Below, piece by piece: positions 32,699 through 47,779 of a stretch of DNA of 64,000 nucleotides. The position numbers and the translations under genes were made by a program. The stretch's first letter is position 1, and every line of letters begins with the position of its first letter. The notes under the pieces are model-generated. The model searched no databases. It was given only the letters and a program-made list of their open reading frames with translations, and was not told the origin of the DNA. The DNA is taken from positions 13,961,001 through 14,025,000 of the forward strand of contig NC_079885.1 of the NCBI RefSeq assembly GCF_029227915.1. Direction: 5' to 3'. The stretch comes from Hydractinia symbiolongicarpus. Taxonomy: Eukaryota > Cnidaria > Hydrozoa > Anthoathecata > Hydractiniidae.

Positions 32699-35600
32699 GT
32701 AACATGGCCTTTTACAGACTAATAAAGGTCTTACACGCAAATCACGTTCTTCCACGCCCCAAGCAAGGTTACCAATGGTCTAGTGTTCCCAGTCTTAATG
32801 GAATACGACGTTCCAAGTCATTTTCCTTGGCGCCATGGCTTTAGCACACTGTTAACTCCGTGCACGGCCCTCTAAAGGCTGTAATATTGCCATTTGCAAC
32901 CTAATAAAGGCGTTATACGTAAATACCGTCGTTCCACTTGCCTGCACAGGTTAACATAGGAGTAGTCCTTTTAGTCTTAATGGACTATGACGTCCCAAGT
33001 CCTTTTCCTTGGCGCCATGACTTTAGAACAATGTTAACTCCGTGCACAGCCCTCTAAATGCTGTAACACGGCCTTTTGCAGACTAATAAAGGCTTTAAAC
33101 GTAAATACTGTCGTTCCAACTGCCTGCGCAGGTTACCATAGGAGTAGTCCTTCCAGTCTCAATGGACTATGACGTCCCAAGTCCTTTTCCTTGGTGCCAT
33201 GGCTAAAGAACACTGTTAACTACGTGGACAGCCCCATGTAAGCCGTATTATAGCGTTTGCAGCCTAATAAAGACCTTAGACGTAAACCACGTGCTTCCAC
33301 GCTCCCAGCCAGGCTACCATTGATCTAGTCCTTCCAGTTCCAATGGACTACGACTTGCCAAGTCGTTCTCCTTGGCGTCATGGCTTTAGAGCTCTGTGAA
33401 CTATGTGCACAGCCCTCTATATGCTGCATTATGTCCTTTTACAGACTAATAAAGGCCTTGCACGTAAATCACGTTCTTCCACGCTCCCAGCCAGACTACC
33501 ATTGATCTAGTCCTTCTAGTCTCAATGGACTACGACTTGCCAAGTCGTTCTCCTTGGCGTCATGGCTTTAGACCACTGTGAACTATGTGCACAGCCCTCT
33601 AAATGCTGCAATATGTCCTTTAACAGACTAATAAAGGCCTTGCACGTAAATCACGTTCTTCCACGTCCTCAGCAAGGCTACCAATGGCCTAGTGTTCCCA
33701 GTCTCAATGGAATACAACGTGCCAAGTCCTTTTCCTTGACGCCATGGCTATAGAACACTGTTAACTACGTGCAAGCCTTCTAAAGGCAGTATTATGTCCT
33801 TTTGCAGACTAATAAAGACCTTACCCGTAAATAACGTGCTTCCATGCTCCCAGCCATACTACCATTGATTTAGTCCTTCCAGTCTCAATGGAATTCGACG
33901 TTCCAAGTCGCTTTCCTTCGCGCTATGGCGTTAGAACACTGTTAACTACGTGCACGGCCCTTTGAACGCTGTAATATGGCCATTTGCAGCCTCTTAAAGG
34001 CCTTACACGTAAATACTGTCGCTCCACCTGCCTGCGCAAGTTACCATTGGTGTAGTCCTTCCAGTCTCAATGGACTATGACGCCCCAAGTCGTTTCCTTT
34101 GACGCCATGACGTTTGAAAACCCGCAAGTACGCGCACTTCTTTTCAATGCTATAGTATGGCTTTTGTAAGTCTAAAAAAGGCCATACGCGTAAATCACGT
34201 GCTTCCACTCTCCAAACCAGGCTACCAATGATGTACCTTTCCGACTATCAATGAACTACGACTTGCTTTGCGTTTTAGCGTTAAAACACTTTTAACTATG
34301 TGCACAGGCCTCTAAATGCTGTAATTTTGCCTTTTGTAGCCAAATAAAGGCTTTACACGGAAATAACGTGGTTCCACCACCCTTCGCGGGATACCATCAG
34401 TCTAGTCCTTCCATTCTCAATAGACTATGACATCCCAAGTCATTTTCCTTGGCGCCATGGCTTTAGCACACTGTTAACTCCTTGCACGGCCCTCTAAAGG
34501 CTGTAATATGGCCATTTGCAGCCTAATAAAGGCGTTATACGTAAATACCGTCGTTCCACCTGCCTGAGCAGGTTACCATAGAAGTAGTGTTCCCAGTCTT
34601 AATGGAATATGACGTCCAAAGTCCTTTTCCTTGCCGCCATGACTTTAGAACAATGTTAACTCCGTGCACAGCCCTCTAAATGCTGTAACATGGCCTTTTG
34701 CAGACGAATAAAGGCTTTACACGTAAATGACGTGATTCCATTACCCTCCGCGGGATACCATTGGTCTAGTACTTCCAGTCCCAATGGACTACAACGTGCC
34801 AAGTCGTTTTCTTTGGCCCCTTGGCGTTAGAAGACCGGCAACTACGCGCACAGCCCTCTAAAGGCAGTAATATGTCCATTTGCAGCCTAATAAAGGCCTT
34901 ACACGTAAATCACGTTCTTCCACGTCCCCAGCAAGGCTACCAATGGTCTAGTGTTTCCAGTCTTAATGGTCTATGACGTCCTAAGTCCTTTTCCTTGACG
35001 CCATGGCTATAGAACACTGTTAACTACGTGCACGGCCTTTGAACGCTGTAATATGGCCATTTGCAGCCTCTTAAAGGCCTTACACGTAAATACTGTCGCT
35101 CCCCCTGCTTGCGCAAGTTACCATTGGTGTAGTCCTTCCAGTCTCAATGGACTATGACGTCCCAAGTCGTTTCCTTTGACGCCGTGACGTTTGAAAACCC
35201 GCAAGTACGCGCACAGTCCTCGAAATGCTATAGTATGGCTTTTGTAAGTCTAAAAAAGGCCATACGCGTAAATCACGTGCTTCCACTCTCCAAACCAGGC
35301 TACAAATGGTGTACCTTTCCGACTAGCATTGAACTACAAGGTCCCAATTCCTTTTGCTTTGTGTTTTAGCGTTAAAACACTTTTAACTATGTGCACAGGC
35401 CTCTAAATGCTGTAATATTGCCTTTTGTAGCCAAATAAAGGCTTTACACGGAAATAACGTGGTTCCACCACCCTTCGCGGGATACCATTAGTCTAGTCCT
35501 TCCATTCTCAATAGACTATGACATGCCAAGTCATTTTCCTTGGCGCCATGGATTTAGCACACTGTTAACTCCTTGCACGGCCCTCTAAAGGCTGTAATAT

Positions 35601-38600
35601 GGCCATTTGCAGCCTAATAAAGGCGTTATACGTAAATACCGTCGTTCCACCTGCTTCCGCAGGTTACCATAGAAGTAGTCCTTCCAGTTTCAATGGACTA
35701 TGACGTCCCAAGTCCTTTTCCTTGGCGCCATGGCTTTAGAACAATGTTAACTACGTGCACAGCTCTCTAAAGTCAGTAATAGGGCCTTTTGCAGCCTAAT
35801 AAATGCCTTACACGTAAATCACGTTCTTCCACGTCCCCAGCAAGGCTACCAATGGTCTAGTGTTTCCAGTCTTAATGGTCTATGACGTCCTAAGTCCTTT
35901 TCCTTGACGCCATTGCTATAGAACACTGTTAACTACGTGCACAGCCTTCTAAAGGCAGTATTATGTCTTTTTCAGGCTACTAAAGGCCTTACCCGTAAAT
36001 AACGTGCTTCCATGCTCCCAGCCATGCTACCATTGATGTAGTCCTTCCAGTCTCAATGGAATACGACGTTCCAAGTCGTTTTCCTTCGCGCTATGGCGTT
36101 ACAACACTGTTAACTGCGTGCACGGCTCTTTGAACGTTGTAATATGGCCACTTGCAGCCTATTAAATGCCTTATACGTAAATACTGTGGCTCCACCTGCC
36201 TGCGCAAGTTACCATTGGTGTAGTCCTTTCAGTCTCAATGGACAATGACGTCCCAAGTCGTTTTCTTTGACGCCGTGACGTTTGAAAACGCCCAAGTACG
36301 CGCACAGTCCTCTAAATGCTATAGTATGGCCTTTGTAAGTCTAAAAAAGGCCTTACGCGTAAATCACGTGCTTCCACTCTCCAAACCAGGCTACCAATGG
36401 TGTATCTTTTGCGACTATCATTGAACTACGACGTCACAATTCCTTTTCCTTGGCGCTTTAGCGTTAAAACACTTTTAACTACGTGCACAAACCTCTAAAT
36501 GCTGTAATATTGCCTTCTGCAGCCAAATAAAGGCTTTACACGTAAATTACGTGGTTCTACCACCCTTCGCGGGATACCATTAGTCTAGTCCTTCCAGTCT
36601 CAATGGACTACAACGTGCCAAGTTCTTTTCCTTGACGCCATGGCTATAGAACACTGTTAACTACGTGCAAGCCTTCTAAAGGCAGCAATATGTCCATTTG
36701 CAGCCTAATAAAGGCCTTACACGTAAATCACGTTCTTCCACGTCCCCAGCAAGGCTACCAATGGTCTAGTGTTCCCAGTCTCTATGGACTACAACGTGCC
36801 AAGTCGTTTTCTTTAGCACCTTGGCGTTAGAAGACCGGCAACTACGCGCACAGTCCTCTAAACGCTGTAACATGGCCTTTTACAGACTAATAAAGGTCTT
36901 ACGCGCAAATCACGTTCTTCCACGCCCCAAGCAAGGTTACCAATGGTCTAGTGTTCCCAGTCTTAATGGAATATGACGTCTCAAGTCCTTTTCCTTGACG
37001 CCATGGCTATAGAACACTGTTAACTACGTGCAAGCCTTCTAAAGGCAGTATTATGTCCTTTTGCAGACTAATAAAGACCTTACCCGTAAATAACGTGCTT
37101 CCATGCTCCCAGCCATACTACCATTGATCTAGTCCTTCCAGTCTCAATGGAATTCGACGTTCCAAGTCGCTTTCCTTCGCGCTATGGCGTTAGAACACTG
37201 TTAACTACGTGCACGGCTCTTTGAACGCTGTAATATGGCCATTTGCAGCCTATTAAATGCCTTATACGTAAATACTGTGGCTCCACCTGCCTGCGCAAGT
37301 TACCATTGGTGTAGTCCTTCCAGTCTCAATGGACAATGACGTCCCAAGTCGTTTTCTTTGACGCCGTGACGTTTGAAAACGCCCAAGTACGCGCACAGTC
37401 CTCTAAATGCTATAGTATGGCCTTTGTAAGTCTAAAAAAGGCCTTACGCGTAAATCACGTGCTTCCACTCTCCAAAACAGGCTACCAATGGTGTACCTTT
37501 TGCGACTATCATTAAACTACGACGTCACAATTCCTTTTCCTTGGCGCCATGGCTTTAGCACACTGTTAACTCCGTGCACGGCCCTCTAAAGGCTGTAATA
37601 TTGCGATTTGCAGCCTAATAAAGGCGTTATACGTAAATACCGTCGTTCCACCTGCCTGCAAAGGTTAACATAGGAGTAGTCCTTTCAGTCTTAATGGACT
37701 ATGACGTCCCAAGTCCTTTTCCTTGGCGCCATGGCTTTAGAACAATATAAACTCCGTGCACAGCCCTCTAAATGCTGTAACACGGCCTTTTGCAGACTAA
37801 TAAAGACTTTAAACGTAAATACTGTCGTTCCAACTGCCTGCGCAGGTTACCATAGAAGTAGTCCTTCCAGTCTCAATGGACTATGACGTCCCTAGTCCTT
37901 TTCCTTGGTGCCATGGCTAAAGAACACTGTTAACTACGTGCACAGCTCTCTAAAGTCAGTAATAGGGCCTTTTGCAGCCTAATAAATGCCTTACACGTAA
38001 ATCACGTTCTTCCACGTCCCCAGCAAGGCTACCAATGGTCTAGTGTTCCCAGTCTTAATGGAATATGACGTCCCAAGTCCTTTCCCTGACGCCATGGCTA
38101 TAAAACACTGTTAACTACGTGGACAGCCCCATGTAAGCCGTATTATAGCCTTTGCAGCCTAATAAAGACCTTAGACGTAAACCACGTGCTTCCACGCTCC
38201 CAGCCAGGCTACCATTGATATATTCCTTCCAGTTCCAATGGACTACGACTTGCCAAGTCGTTCTCCTTGGCGTCATTGCTTTAGAGCTCTGTGAACTATG
38301 TGCACAGCCCTCTATATGCTGCATTATGTCCTTTTACAGACTAATAAAGGCCTTGCACGCAAATCACGTTCTTCCACGCTTCCAGCCAGGCTACCATTGA
38401 TCTAGTCCTTCTAGTCCCAATGGACTACAACGTGCCAAGGCGTTTTCTTTGGCCCCTTGGCGTTAGAAGACCGGCAACTACGCGCACAGCCCTCTAAAGG
38501 CAGTAATATGTCCATTTGCAGCCTAATAAAGGCCTTACACGTAAATCACGTTCTTCCACGTCCCCAGCAAGGCTACCAATGGTCTAGTGTTCCCAGTCTT

Positions 38601-41600
38601 AATGGTCTATGACGTCCTAAGTCCTTTTCCTTGGCGCCATGGGTATAGAACACTGTTAACTACGTGCACAGCCTTCTAAAGGCAGTATTATGTCTTTTTC
38701 AGGCTAATAAAGGCCTTACCCGTAAATAACGTGCTTCCATGCTCCCAGCCATGCTACCATTGATGTAGTCCTTCCCGTCTCAATGGAATACGACGTTCCA
38801 AGTCGTTTTCCTTCGCGCCATGGCAATAGAACACTGTTAACTACGTGCACAGCCTTCTAAAGGCAGTATTATGTCTTTTTCAGGCTAATAAAGGCCTTGC
38901 CCGTAAATAACAGGCTTCCATGCTCCCAGCTATGCTACCATTGATGTAGTCCTTCCAGTCTCAATGGAATACGACGTTCCAAGTCGTTTTCCTTCGCCCT
39001 ATGACGTTAGAGCACTGTTAACTACGTGCACGGCTCTTTGAACGCATGTAATATGTCCATTTGCAGCCTAATAAAGGCCTTGCACGTAAATCACGTTCTT
39101 CCACGTCCCCAGCAAGGCTACCAAGGGTCTAGTGTTCCCAGTCTCAATGGACTACAACGTGCCAAGTCCTTTTCCTTGACGCCATGGCTATAGAACACTG
39201 TTAACTACGTGCAAGCCTTCTAAAGGCAGTATTATGTCCTTTTGCAGACTAATAAAGACCTTACCCGTAAATAACGTGCTTCCATGCTCCCAGCCATACT
39301 ACCATTGATCTAGTCCTTCCAGTCTCAATGGAATTCGACGTTCCATGTCGCTTTCCTTCGCGCTATGGCGTTAGAACATTGTTAACTACGTGCACGGCCT
39401 TTGAACGCTGTAATGTGGCCATTTGCAGCCTCTTAAAGGCCTTACACGTAAATACTGTCGCTCCCCCTGCCTGCGCAAGTTACCATTGGTGTAGTCCTTC
39501 CAGTCTCAATGGAGAATGACGTCCCAAGTCGTTTCCTTTGACGCCGTGACGTTTGAAAACCCGCAAGTAAGCACACAGTCCTCTAAATGCTATAGTATGG
39601 CTTTTGTAAGTCTAAAATGGCCGTACGCGTAAATCACGTGCTTCCACTCTCCAAACCAGGATACCAATGGTGTACCTTTCCGACTATCATTGAACTACGA
39701 CGTCCCAATTCCTTTTGCTTTGCGTTTTAGCGTTAAAACACTTTTAACAATGTGCACAGGCCTCTAAATGCTGTAATATTGCCTTATGTAGCCAAATAAA
39801 GGCTTTACACGGAAATAACGTGGTTCCACCACCCTGCGCGGGATACCATTAGTCTAGTCCTTCCATTCTCAATAGACTATGACATGCCAAGTCATTTTCC
39901 TTGGCGCCATGGCTTTAGCACACTGTTTACTCCTTGCACGGCCCTCTAAAGGCTGTAGTATGGCCATTTGCGGTCTAATAATGGCGTTATACGCAAATCA
40001 CGTGCTTCCACGCTCCCAACCAGGCTACAATTGGTCTAGTGTTTTCAGTCTCAATGGAATATGACGTCCCAAGTCACTTTCCTTGGCGCCATGGCTTTAG
40101 AACACTTTTAACTACGTGCACAGCCCTCTAAAAGCTGTAATATGGCCATTTCCAGTTAAATAAAGGTGTTATACCTGAATACCATCGTTCCACCTGCCTG
40201 CGCAGGTTACCATGGGAGTAGTCCTTCTAGTCTCAATGGAATATGACGTCTGAAGTTCTTTTCCTTGGCGCCATGGCTTTAGAACAATGTTAACTACATG
40301 CACAGCCCTCTAAAGTCAGTAATATGGCCTTTTGCAGCCCAATAACGCCTTTACACTTAAATGCCGTGATTCCATCACCCTCCGCGGGATACCATTGATA
40401 TAGTCCTTCCAGTCCCAATGGACTACAACGTGCCAAGTCGTTTTCGTTGGCCCCTTGGCGTTAGAAGACCGGCAACTACGCGCACAGTCCTCTAAATGCT
40501 GTAACATGGACTTTCACAGACTAATAAAGGTCTTACACGCCAATCAAGTATTTCCACGTCCCCAGCAAGGCTACCAATGGTCTAGTATTTCCAGTCTTAA
40601 TGGAATATGACGTCCAAAGTCCTTTTCCTTGGCGCCATGACTTTAGAACAATGTTAACTCCGTGCACAGCCCTCTAAATGCTGTAACATGGCTTTTTGCA
40701 GACTAATAAAGGCTTTACACGCAAATGCGGTGATTCCATTACCCTCCGCGGGATACCATTGGTCTAGTCCTTCCAGTCCCAATGGACTACAACGTGCCAA
40801 GTCGTTTTCTTTGGCCTTTTGGCGTTAGAAGACCGGCAACTACGCGCCTAGCCCTCTAAAGGCAGTAATATGTCCATTTGCAGCCTAATAAAGGCCTTAC
40901 ACGTAAATCACGTTCTTCCACGTCCCCAGCAAGGCTACCAATGGTCTAGTGTTCCCAGTCTTAATGGTCTATGACGTCCTAAGTCCTTTTCCTTGACGCC
41001 ATGGCTATAGAACACTGTTAACTACGTGCACAGCCTTCTAAAGGCAGTATTATGTCTTTTTCAGGCTAATAAAGGCCTTACCCGTAAATAACGTGCTTCC
41101 ATGCTCCCAGCCATGCTACCATTGATGTAGTCCTTCCAGTCTCAATGGAATACGACGTTCCAAGTCGTTTTCCTTCGCGCCATGGCTATAGAACACTGTT
41201 AACTACGTGCACAGCCTTCTAAAGGCAGTATTATGTCCTTTTGCAGACTAATAAAGACCTTACCCGTAAATAACGTGCTTCCATGCTCCCAGCCATGCTA
41301 CCATTGATGTAGTCCTTCCAGTCTCAATGGAATACGACGTTCCAAGTCGTTTTCCTTCGCGCTATGGCGTTAGAACACTGTTAACTGCGTGCACTGCTCT
41401 TTGAACGCTGTAATATGTACATTTGCAGCCTATTAAATGCCTTATACGTAAATACTGTGGCTCCACCTGCCTGCGCAAGTTACCATTGGTGTAGTCCTTC
41501 CAGTCTCAATGGAAAATGACGTCCCAAGTCGTTTTCTTTGACGCCGTGACGTTTGAAAACGCCCAAGTACGCGCACAGTCCTCTAAATGCTATAGTATGG

Positions 41601-43680
41601 CCTTTGTAAGTCTAAAAAAGGCCTTACGCGTAAATCACGTGCTTCCACTCTCCAACCCAGGCTACCAAGGGTGTAACTTTTGCGACTATCATTGAACTAC
41701 GACGTCACAATTCCTTTTCATCGGCGCTTTAGCGTTAAAACACTTTTAACTACGTGCACAGACCTCTAAATGCTGTAATATTGCCTTTTGCAGCCAAATA
41801 AAGGCTTTACACGTAAATTACATGGTTCTACCACCCTTCACGGGATACCATTAGTCCAGTCCTTCCAGTCTCAATGGACTACAACGAGCCAAGTTCTTTT
41901 CCTTGACGCCATGGCTATAGAACACTGTTAACTACGTGCAAGCCTTCTAAAGGCAGTATTATGTCCTTTTGCAGACTAATAAAGACCTTACCCGTAAATA
42001 ACGTGCTTCCATGCTCCCAGCCATACTACCATTGATCTAGTCCTTCCAGTCTCAATGGAATTCGACGTTCCAAGTCGCTTTCCTTCGCACTATGGCGTTA
42101 GAACACTGTTAACTACGTGCACGGCCTTTGAATGCTGTAATATGGCCATTTGCAGCCTCTTAAAGGCCTTGCACGTAAATACTGTCGCTCCACCTGCCTG
42201 TGCAAGTTACCATTGGTGTAGTCCTTCCAGTCTCAATGGACTATGACGTCCCAAGTCGTTTCCTTTGACGCCGTGACGTTTGAAAACCCGCAAGTACGCG
42301 CATAGTCCTCTAAATGCTATAGTATGGCTTTTGTAAGTCTAAAAAAGGACATACGCGTAAATCACGTGCTTCCCCTCTCCAAACCAGGCTATCAAAGGTG
42401 TACCTTTCCGACTATCATTGAACTACGACGTCCCAATTCTTTTTGCTTTGCGTTTTAGCGTTAAAACACTTTTAACTATGTGCACAGGCCTCTAAATGCT
42501 GTAATATTGCCTTTTGTAGCCAAATAAAGGCTTTACACGGAAATAACGTGGTTCCACCACCCTTCGCGGGATACCATTAGTCAAGTCCTTCCATGCTCAA
42601 TAGACTATGACATGCCAAGTCATTTTCCTTGGCGCCATGGCTTTAGCACACTGTTAACTCCTTGCACGGCCCTCTAAAGGCTGTAATATGGCCATTTGCA
42701 GCCTAAAAAAGGCGTTATACGTAAATACCGTCGTTCCACCTGCCTGCGCAGGTTACCATAGAAGTAGTCCCTCCAGTCTCAATGGAATATGACGTCCCAA
42801 GTCCTTTTCCTTGGCGCCATGGCTTTAGAACAATGTTAACTACGTGCACAGCCCTTTAAAGTCAGTAATATGGCCTTTTGCAGCCCAATAACGCCTTTAC
42901 ACTTAAATGCCGTGATTCCATCACCCTCCGCGGGATACCATTGGTCTCGTCCTTCCAGTCCCAATGGACTACAACGTGCCAAGTAGTTTTCGTTGGCCCC
43001 TTGGCGTTAGAAGACCGGCAACTACGCGCACAGTCCTCTAAATGCTGTAACATGGCCTTTCACAGACTAATAAAGGTCTTACACGCAAATCAAGTTCTTC
43101 CACGTCCCCAGCAAGGCTATCAATGGTCTAGTGTTCCCAGTCTTAATGGAATATGACGTTCAAAGTCCTTTTCCTTGGCGCCATGACTTTAGAACAATGT
43201 TAACTCCGTGCACATCCCTCTAAATGCTGTAACATGGCTTTTTGCAGACTAATAAAGGCTTTACACGTAAATGCCGTGATTCCATTACCCTCTGCGGGAT
43301 ACCATTGGTCTAGTCCTTCCAGTCCCAATGGACTACAACGTGCCAAGTCGTTTTCTTTGGCCCCTTGGCGTTAGAAGACCGGCAACTACGCGCACAGCCC
43401 TCTAAAGGCAGTAATATGTCCATTTGCAGCCTAATAAAGGCCTTACACGTAAATCACGTTCTTCCACGTGCCCAGCAAGGCTACCAATGGTCTAGTGTTC
43501 CCAGTCTCAATGGACTACAACGTGCCAAGTCCTTTTCCTTGACGCCATGGCTATAGAACACTGTTAACTACGTGCAAACCTTCTAAAGGCAGTATTATGT
43601 CCTTTTGCAGACTAATAAAGACCTTACCCGTAAATAACGTGCTTCCATGCTCCCAGCCATACTACCATTGATCTAGTCCT

Positions 43681-44770
43681 TCCAGTCTCAATGGAATTCG
43701 ACGTTCCAAGTCGCTTTCTTTCGCGCTATGGCGTTAGAACACTGTTAACTACGTGCACGGCCTTTGAACGCTGTAATATGGCCATTTGCAGCCTCTTAAA
43801 GGCTTTACACGTAAATACTGTCGCTCCACCTGCCTGCGCAAGTTACCATTGGTGTAGTCCTTCCAGTGTCAATGGACTATGACGTCCCAAGTCGTTTCCT
43901 TTGACGCCGTGACGTTTGAAAACCCGCAAGTACGCGCACAGTCCTCTAAATGCTATAGTATGGCTTTTGTAAGTCTAAAAAAGGCCATACGCGTAAATCA
44001 CGTGCTTCCACTCTCCAAACCAGGCTACCAATGGTGTACTTTTCCGACTATCATTGAACTACGACGTCCCAATTCCTTTTGCTTTGCGTTTTAGCGTTAA
44101 AACACTTTTAACTATGTGCACAGGCCTCTAAATGCTGTAATATTGCCTTTTGTAGCCAAATACAGGCTTTACACGGAAATAACGTGGTTCCACCACCCTT
44201 CGCGGGATACCATCAGTCTAGTCCTTCCATTCTCAATAGACTATGACATGCCAAATCATTTTCCTTGGCGCCATGGCTTTAGAACACTGTTAACTACGTG
44301 CAAACCTTCTAAAGGCAGTATTATGTCCTTTTGCAGCCTAATAAAGGCCTTAGACGTAAACCACGTGCTTCCATGCTCCCAGCCAGGCTACCATTGATCT
44401 ACTCCTTCAAGTCTCAATGGACTACAACTTGCCTAGTCGTTCTCCTTGGCGTCATGGCGTTAGAGCACTGTGAACTATGTGCACAGCCCTCTAAATGCTG
44501 CAATATGTCCTTTTACAGACTAATAAAGGCGTTGCACGTAAATCACGTTCTTCCACGTCCCCAGCAAGGCTACCAATGGCCTAGTGTTCCCAGTCTCAAT
44601 GGACTACAACGTGCCAAGTTCTTTTCCTTGACGCCATGGCTATAAAACACTGTTAACTACGTGCTCAGCCTTCTAAAGGCAGTGTTATGTCCTTTTGCAG
44701 ACTAATAAAGACCTTACACGTAAATAACGTGCTTCCATGCTCCCAGCCATGCTACCATTGATCTAGTCCT
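43681..44770 (+). repeat. 1090-bp, six-monomer segment present only in copy 1
   Basis: This segment is absent from the equivalent place in copy 2, where the sequence at 56841 matches 43671 on its left and 44761 on its right. The repeated CTACCATTGATCTAGTCCTTC makes the exact join ambiguous, as expected of homologous unequal exchange. Confidence 0.8.
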
Positions 44771-45144
44771 TCAAGTGTCATTGGAATACGACGTTCCAAG
44801 TCGCTTTCCTTCGCGCTATGGCGTTAGAACACTGTTAACCACGTGCACGGCCCTTTGAACGCTGTAATAAGGCCATTTGCAGCTTATTAACGGCCTTATA
44901 CGTAAATACTGTCGCTCCACCTGCCTGCTACCATTGGTGTAGTCCTTCCAGTCTCAATGGACTATGACGTCCCACGTCGTTTTCTTTGACGCCGTGACGT
45001 TTGAAAACCGCAAGTACGCGCACAGTCCTCTAAATGCTATAGTATGGCTTTTGTAAGTCTAAAAAAGGCCTTACGCGTAAATCACGTGCTTCCACTCTCC
45101 AAACCAGGCTACCAATGGTGTACCTTTCCGACTATCATTGAACT

Positions 45145-45234
45145 ACGACGTCCCAATTCCTTTTCCTTGGCGTTTTAGCGTTAAAACACTTTTAATTATG
45201 TGCAATGGTATAGTGTTCCCAGTCTCAATGGACT
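45145..45234 (+). repeat. 90-bp half monomer
   Basis: Starts of consecutive monomers are only 90 bp apart here, because about 92 bp is deleted between TTATGTGCA and ATGGTATAGTG. Its exact counterpart is at 57225-57314. It accounts in part for the 13.17-kb unit not being a whole number of monomers. Confidence 0.85.
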
Positions 45235-46326
45235 ACAACGTGCCAAGTCGTTTTCTTTGGCACCTTGGCGTTAGAAGACCGGCAACTACGCGCACAGTCC
45301 TCTAAATGCTGTAACATGGCCTTTTACAGACTAATAAAGGTCTTACACGCAAATCACGTTCTTCCACGCCCCAAGCAAGGTTACCAATGGTGTAGTGTTC
45401 CCAGTCTTAATGAAATATGACGTCTCAAGTCCTTTTCCTTGACGCCATGGCTTTAGAACACTGTTAACTACGTCCACAGCACTCTAAATGCGGCATTATC
45501 GTCTTTTGCAGCCTAATAAAGGCCTTAGACGTAAACCACGCGCTTCCATGCTCCCAGCCAGGCTACCATTGATCTACTCCTTCAAGTCTCAATGGACTAC
45601 AACTTGCCTAGTCGTTCTCCTTGGCGTCATGGTGTTAGAGCACTGTGAACTATGTGCACAGCCCTCTAAATGCTGCAATATGTCCTTTTACAGACTAATA
45701 AAGGCGTTGCACGTAAATCACGTTCTTCCACGTCCCCAGCAAGGCTACCAATGGCCTAGTGTTCCCAGACCCAATGGACTACAACGTGCCAAGTCGTTCT
45801 CCTTGGCGTCATGGCTTTAGAGCTCTGTGAACTATGTGCACAGCCCTCTAAATGCTGTAACATGGCCTTTTGCAGACTACTAAAGGGTTTACACGTAAAT
45901 AACGTGGTTCTACCACCCTTCGCGGGATGCCATTAGTCTAGTCCTTCCAGTCTCAATGGACTATGACGTCCCAAGTCCTTTTCCTTGGTGCCATGGCTAT
46001 AGAACACTGTTAACTACGTGCACAGCCCTTTAAAGGCAGTAATATGGCCATTTGCAGCCTAATAAAAGCGTTATACGTAAATACCGTCTTTCCACCTGCC
46101 TGCGCAGGTTACCATAGGAATAGTGCTTCCAGTCTCAATGGACTATGACGCCCCAAGTCCTTTTCCTTGGCGCCATGGCTTTAGAACAATGTTAACTCCG
46201 TGCACAGCTCTCTAAATGCTGTAACATGGCCTTTTGCAGACTAATAAAGGCTTTAAACGTAAATACTGTCGTTCGAACTGCCTGCGCAGGTTACCATAGG
46301 AGTAGTCCTTCCAGTCTCAATGGACT

Positions 46327-47779
46327 ATGACGTCCCAAGTCCTTTTCCTTGGCGCCATGGCTATAGAACACTGTCAACAACGTGCACAGCCCTCAAAGCC
46401 AGTAATATGGCCATTTGCAGCCTAATAAAGCCTTTACACGAAAATACCGTGATTCCACCACCCTCTGCGGGATACCATTGGTCTAGTCCTTCCAGTCCCA
46501 ATAGACTACAACGTGCCAAGTCTTTTCTTTGGCACCTTGGCGTTAGAAGACCGGCAACTACGCGCACAGTCCTGTAAATGCTGTAACATGGCCTTTTACA
46601 GACTAATAAAGGTCTTACACGCAAATCACGTTTTTCCACGCCCCAAGCAAGGTTACCAATGGTCTAGTGTTCGCAGTCTTAATGGAATATGACGTCTCAA
46701 GTCCTTTTCCTTGACGCCATGGCTTTAGAACACTGTTAACTACGTCCACAGCCCTCTAATTGCGGCATTATCGTCTTTTACAGCCTAATAAAGGCGTTAG
46801 ACGTAAACCACGTGCTTCCACGCTCCCAGCCAGGCCACCATTGATCTAGTCCTTCAAGTCTCAATGGAATACTACGTTCCAAGTCGTTTTCCTTCGCGCT
46901 ATGGCGTTAGAACACTGTTAACCACGTGCACGGCCCTTTGAACGCTGTATAATGGCCATTTGCAGCCTATTAACGGCCTTATACGTAAATACTGTCGCTC
47001 CATCTGCCTGCGCAAGTTACCATTAGTGTAGTCCTTCCAGTCTCAATGGACTATGACGTCCCACGTCGTTTTCTTTGACGCCGTGAGGTTTGAAAACCGC
47101 AAGTACGCGCACAGTCCTCTAAATGCTATAGTATGGCTATTTGCAGCCAAATAAAGGCCTTACACGTAAATCACGTTCTTCCACGTCCCCAGCAAGGCTA
47201 CCAATGGTCTAGTGTTCCCAGTCTTAATGGAATGTGACGTACAAAGTCCTTTTCCTTTACGCCATGGCTATAGAACACTGTTAACTACGTGCACAGCCCC
47301 CTGTAAGCCGTATTATTGCCTTTGCAGCCTAATAAAGGCCTTAGACGTAAACCACGTGCCTCCACGCTCCTAGCCAGGCTACCATTGATCTAGTCCTTCA
47401 AGTCTCAATGGACTACAACTTGCCTAGTCGTTCTCCTTGGCGTCATGGCTGTAGAGCACTGTGAACTATGTGCACAGCCCTCTAAATGCTGCAATATGTC
47501 CTTTTACAGACTAATAAAGGCGTTGCACGTAAATCACGTGCTTCCACGTCCCCAGCAAGGCTACCAATGGCCTAGTGTTCCCAGTCTCAATGGACTACAA
47601 CGTGCCAAGTCCTTCTCCTTGACGCCATGGCTTTAGAACAATGTTAACTCCGTGCACAGCTCTCTAAATGCTGTAACATGGCCTTTTGCAGACTAATAAA
47701 GGCTTTAAACGTAAATGCTGTCGTTTGAACTGCCTGCGCAGGTTACCATAGGAGTAGTCCTTCCAGTCTCAATGGACTA
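46327..47779 (+). repeat. 8-monomer block (1453 bp), copy 1
   Basis: Ordered series of eight monomer types starting 46327, 46508, 46690, 46870, 47054, 47236, 47414 and 47598. The same order recurs at 58407 and 59860. Confidence 0.8.

Noticed and set aside
32548-32700. 3' LTR truncated by deletion through TAAATG microhomology
   Set aside because: Possible, but the satellite resumes at the same monomer position as before the element and a primer-site-like TGG follows the same point in the 5' LTR, so a complete short LTR is simpler.
45488-45820. The 90-130 codon open frames in the satellite (for example 19090-19482, 45488-45820) as genes
   Set aside because: They span less than about two monomers, appear on either strand according to monomer orientation, and have no independent sequence from the satellite.
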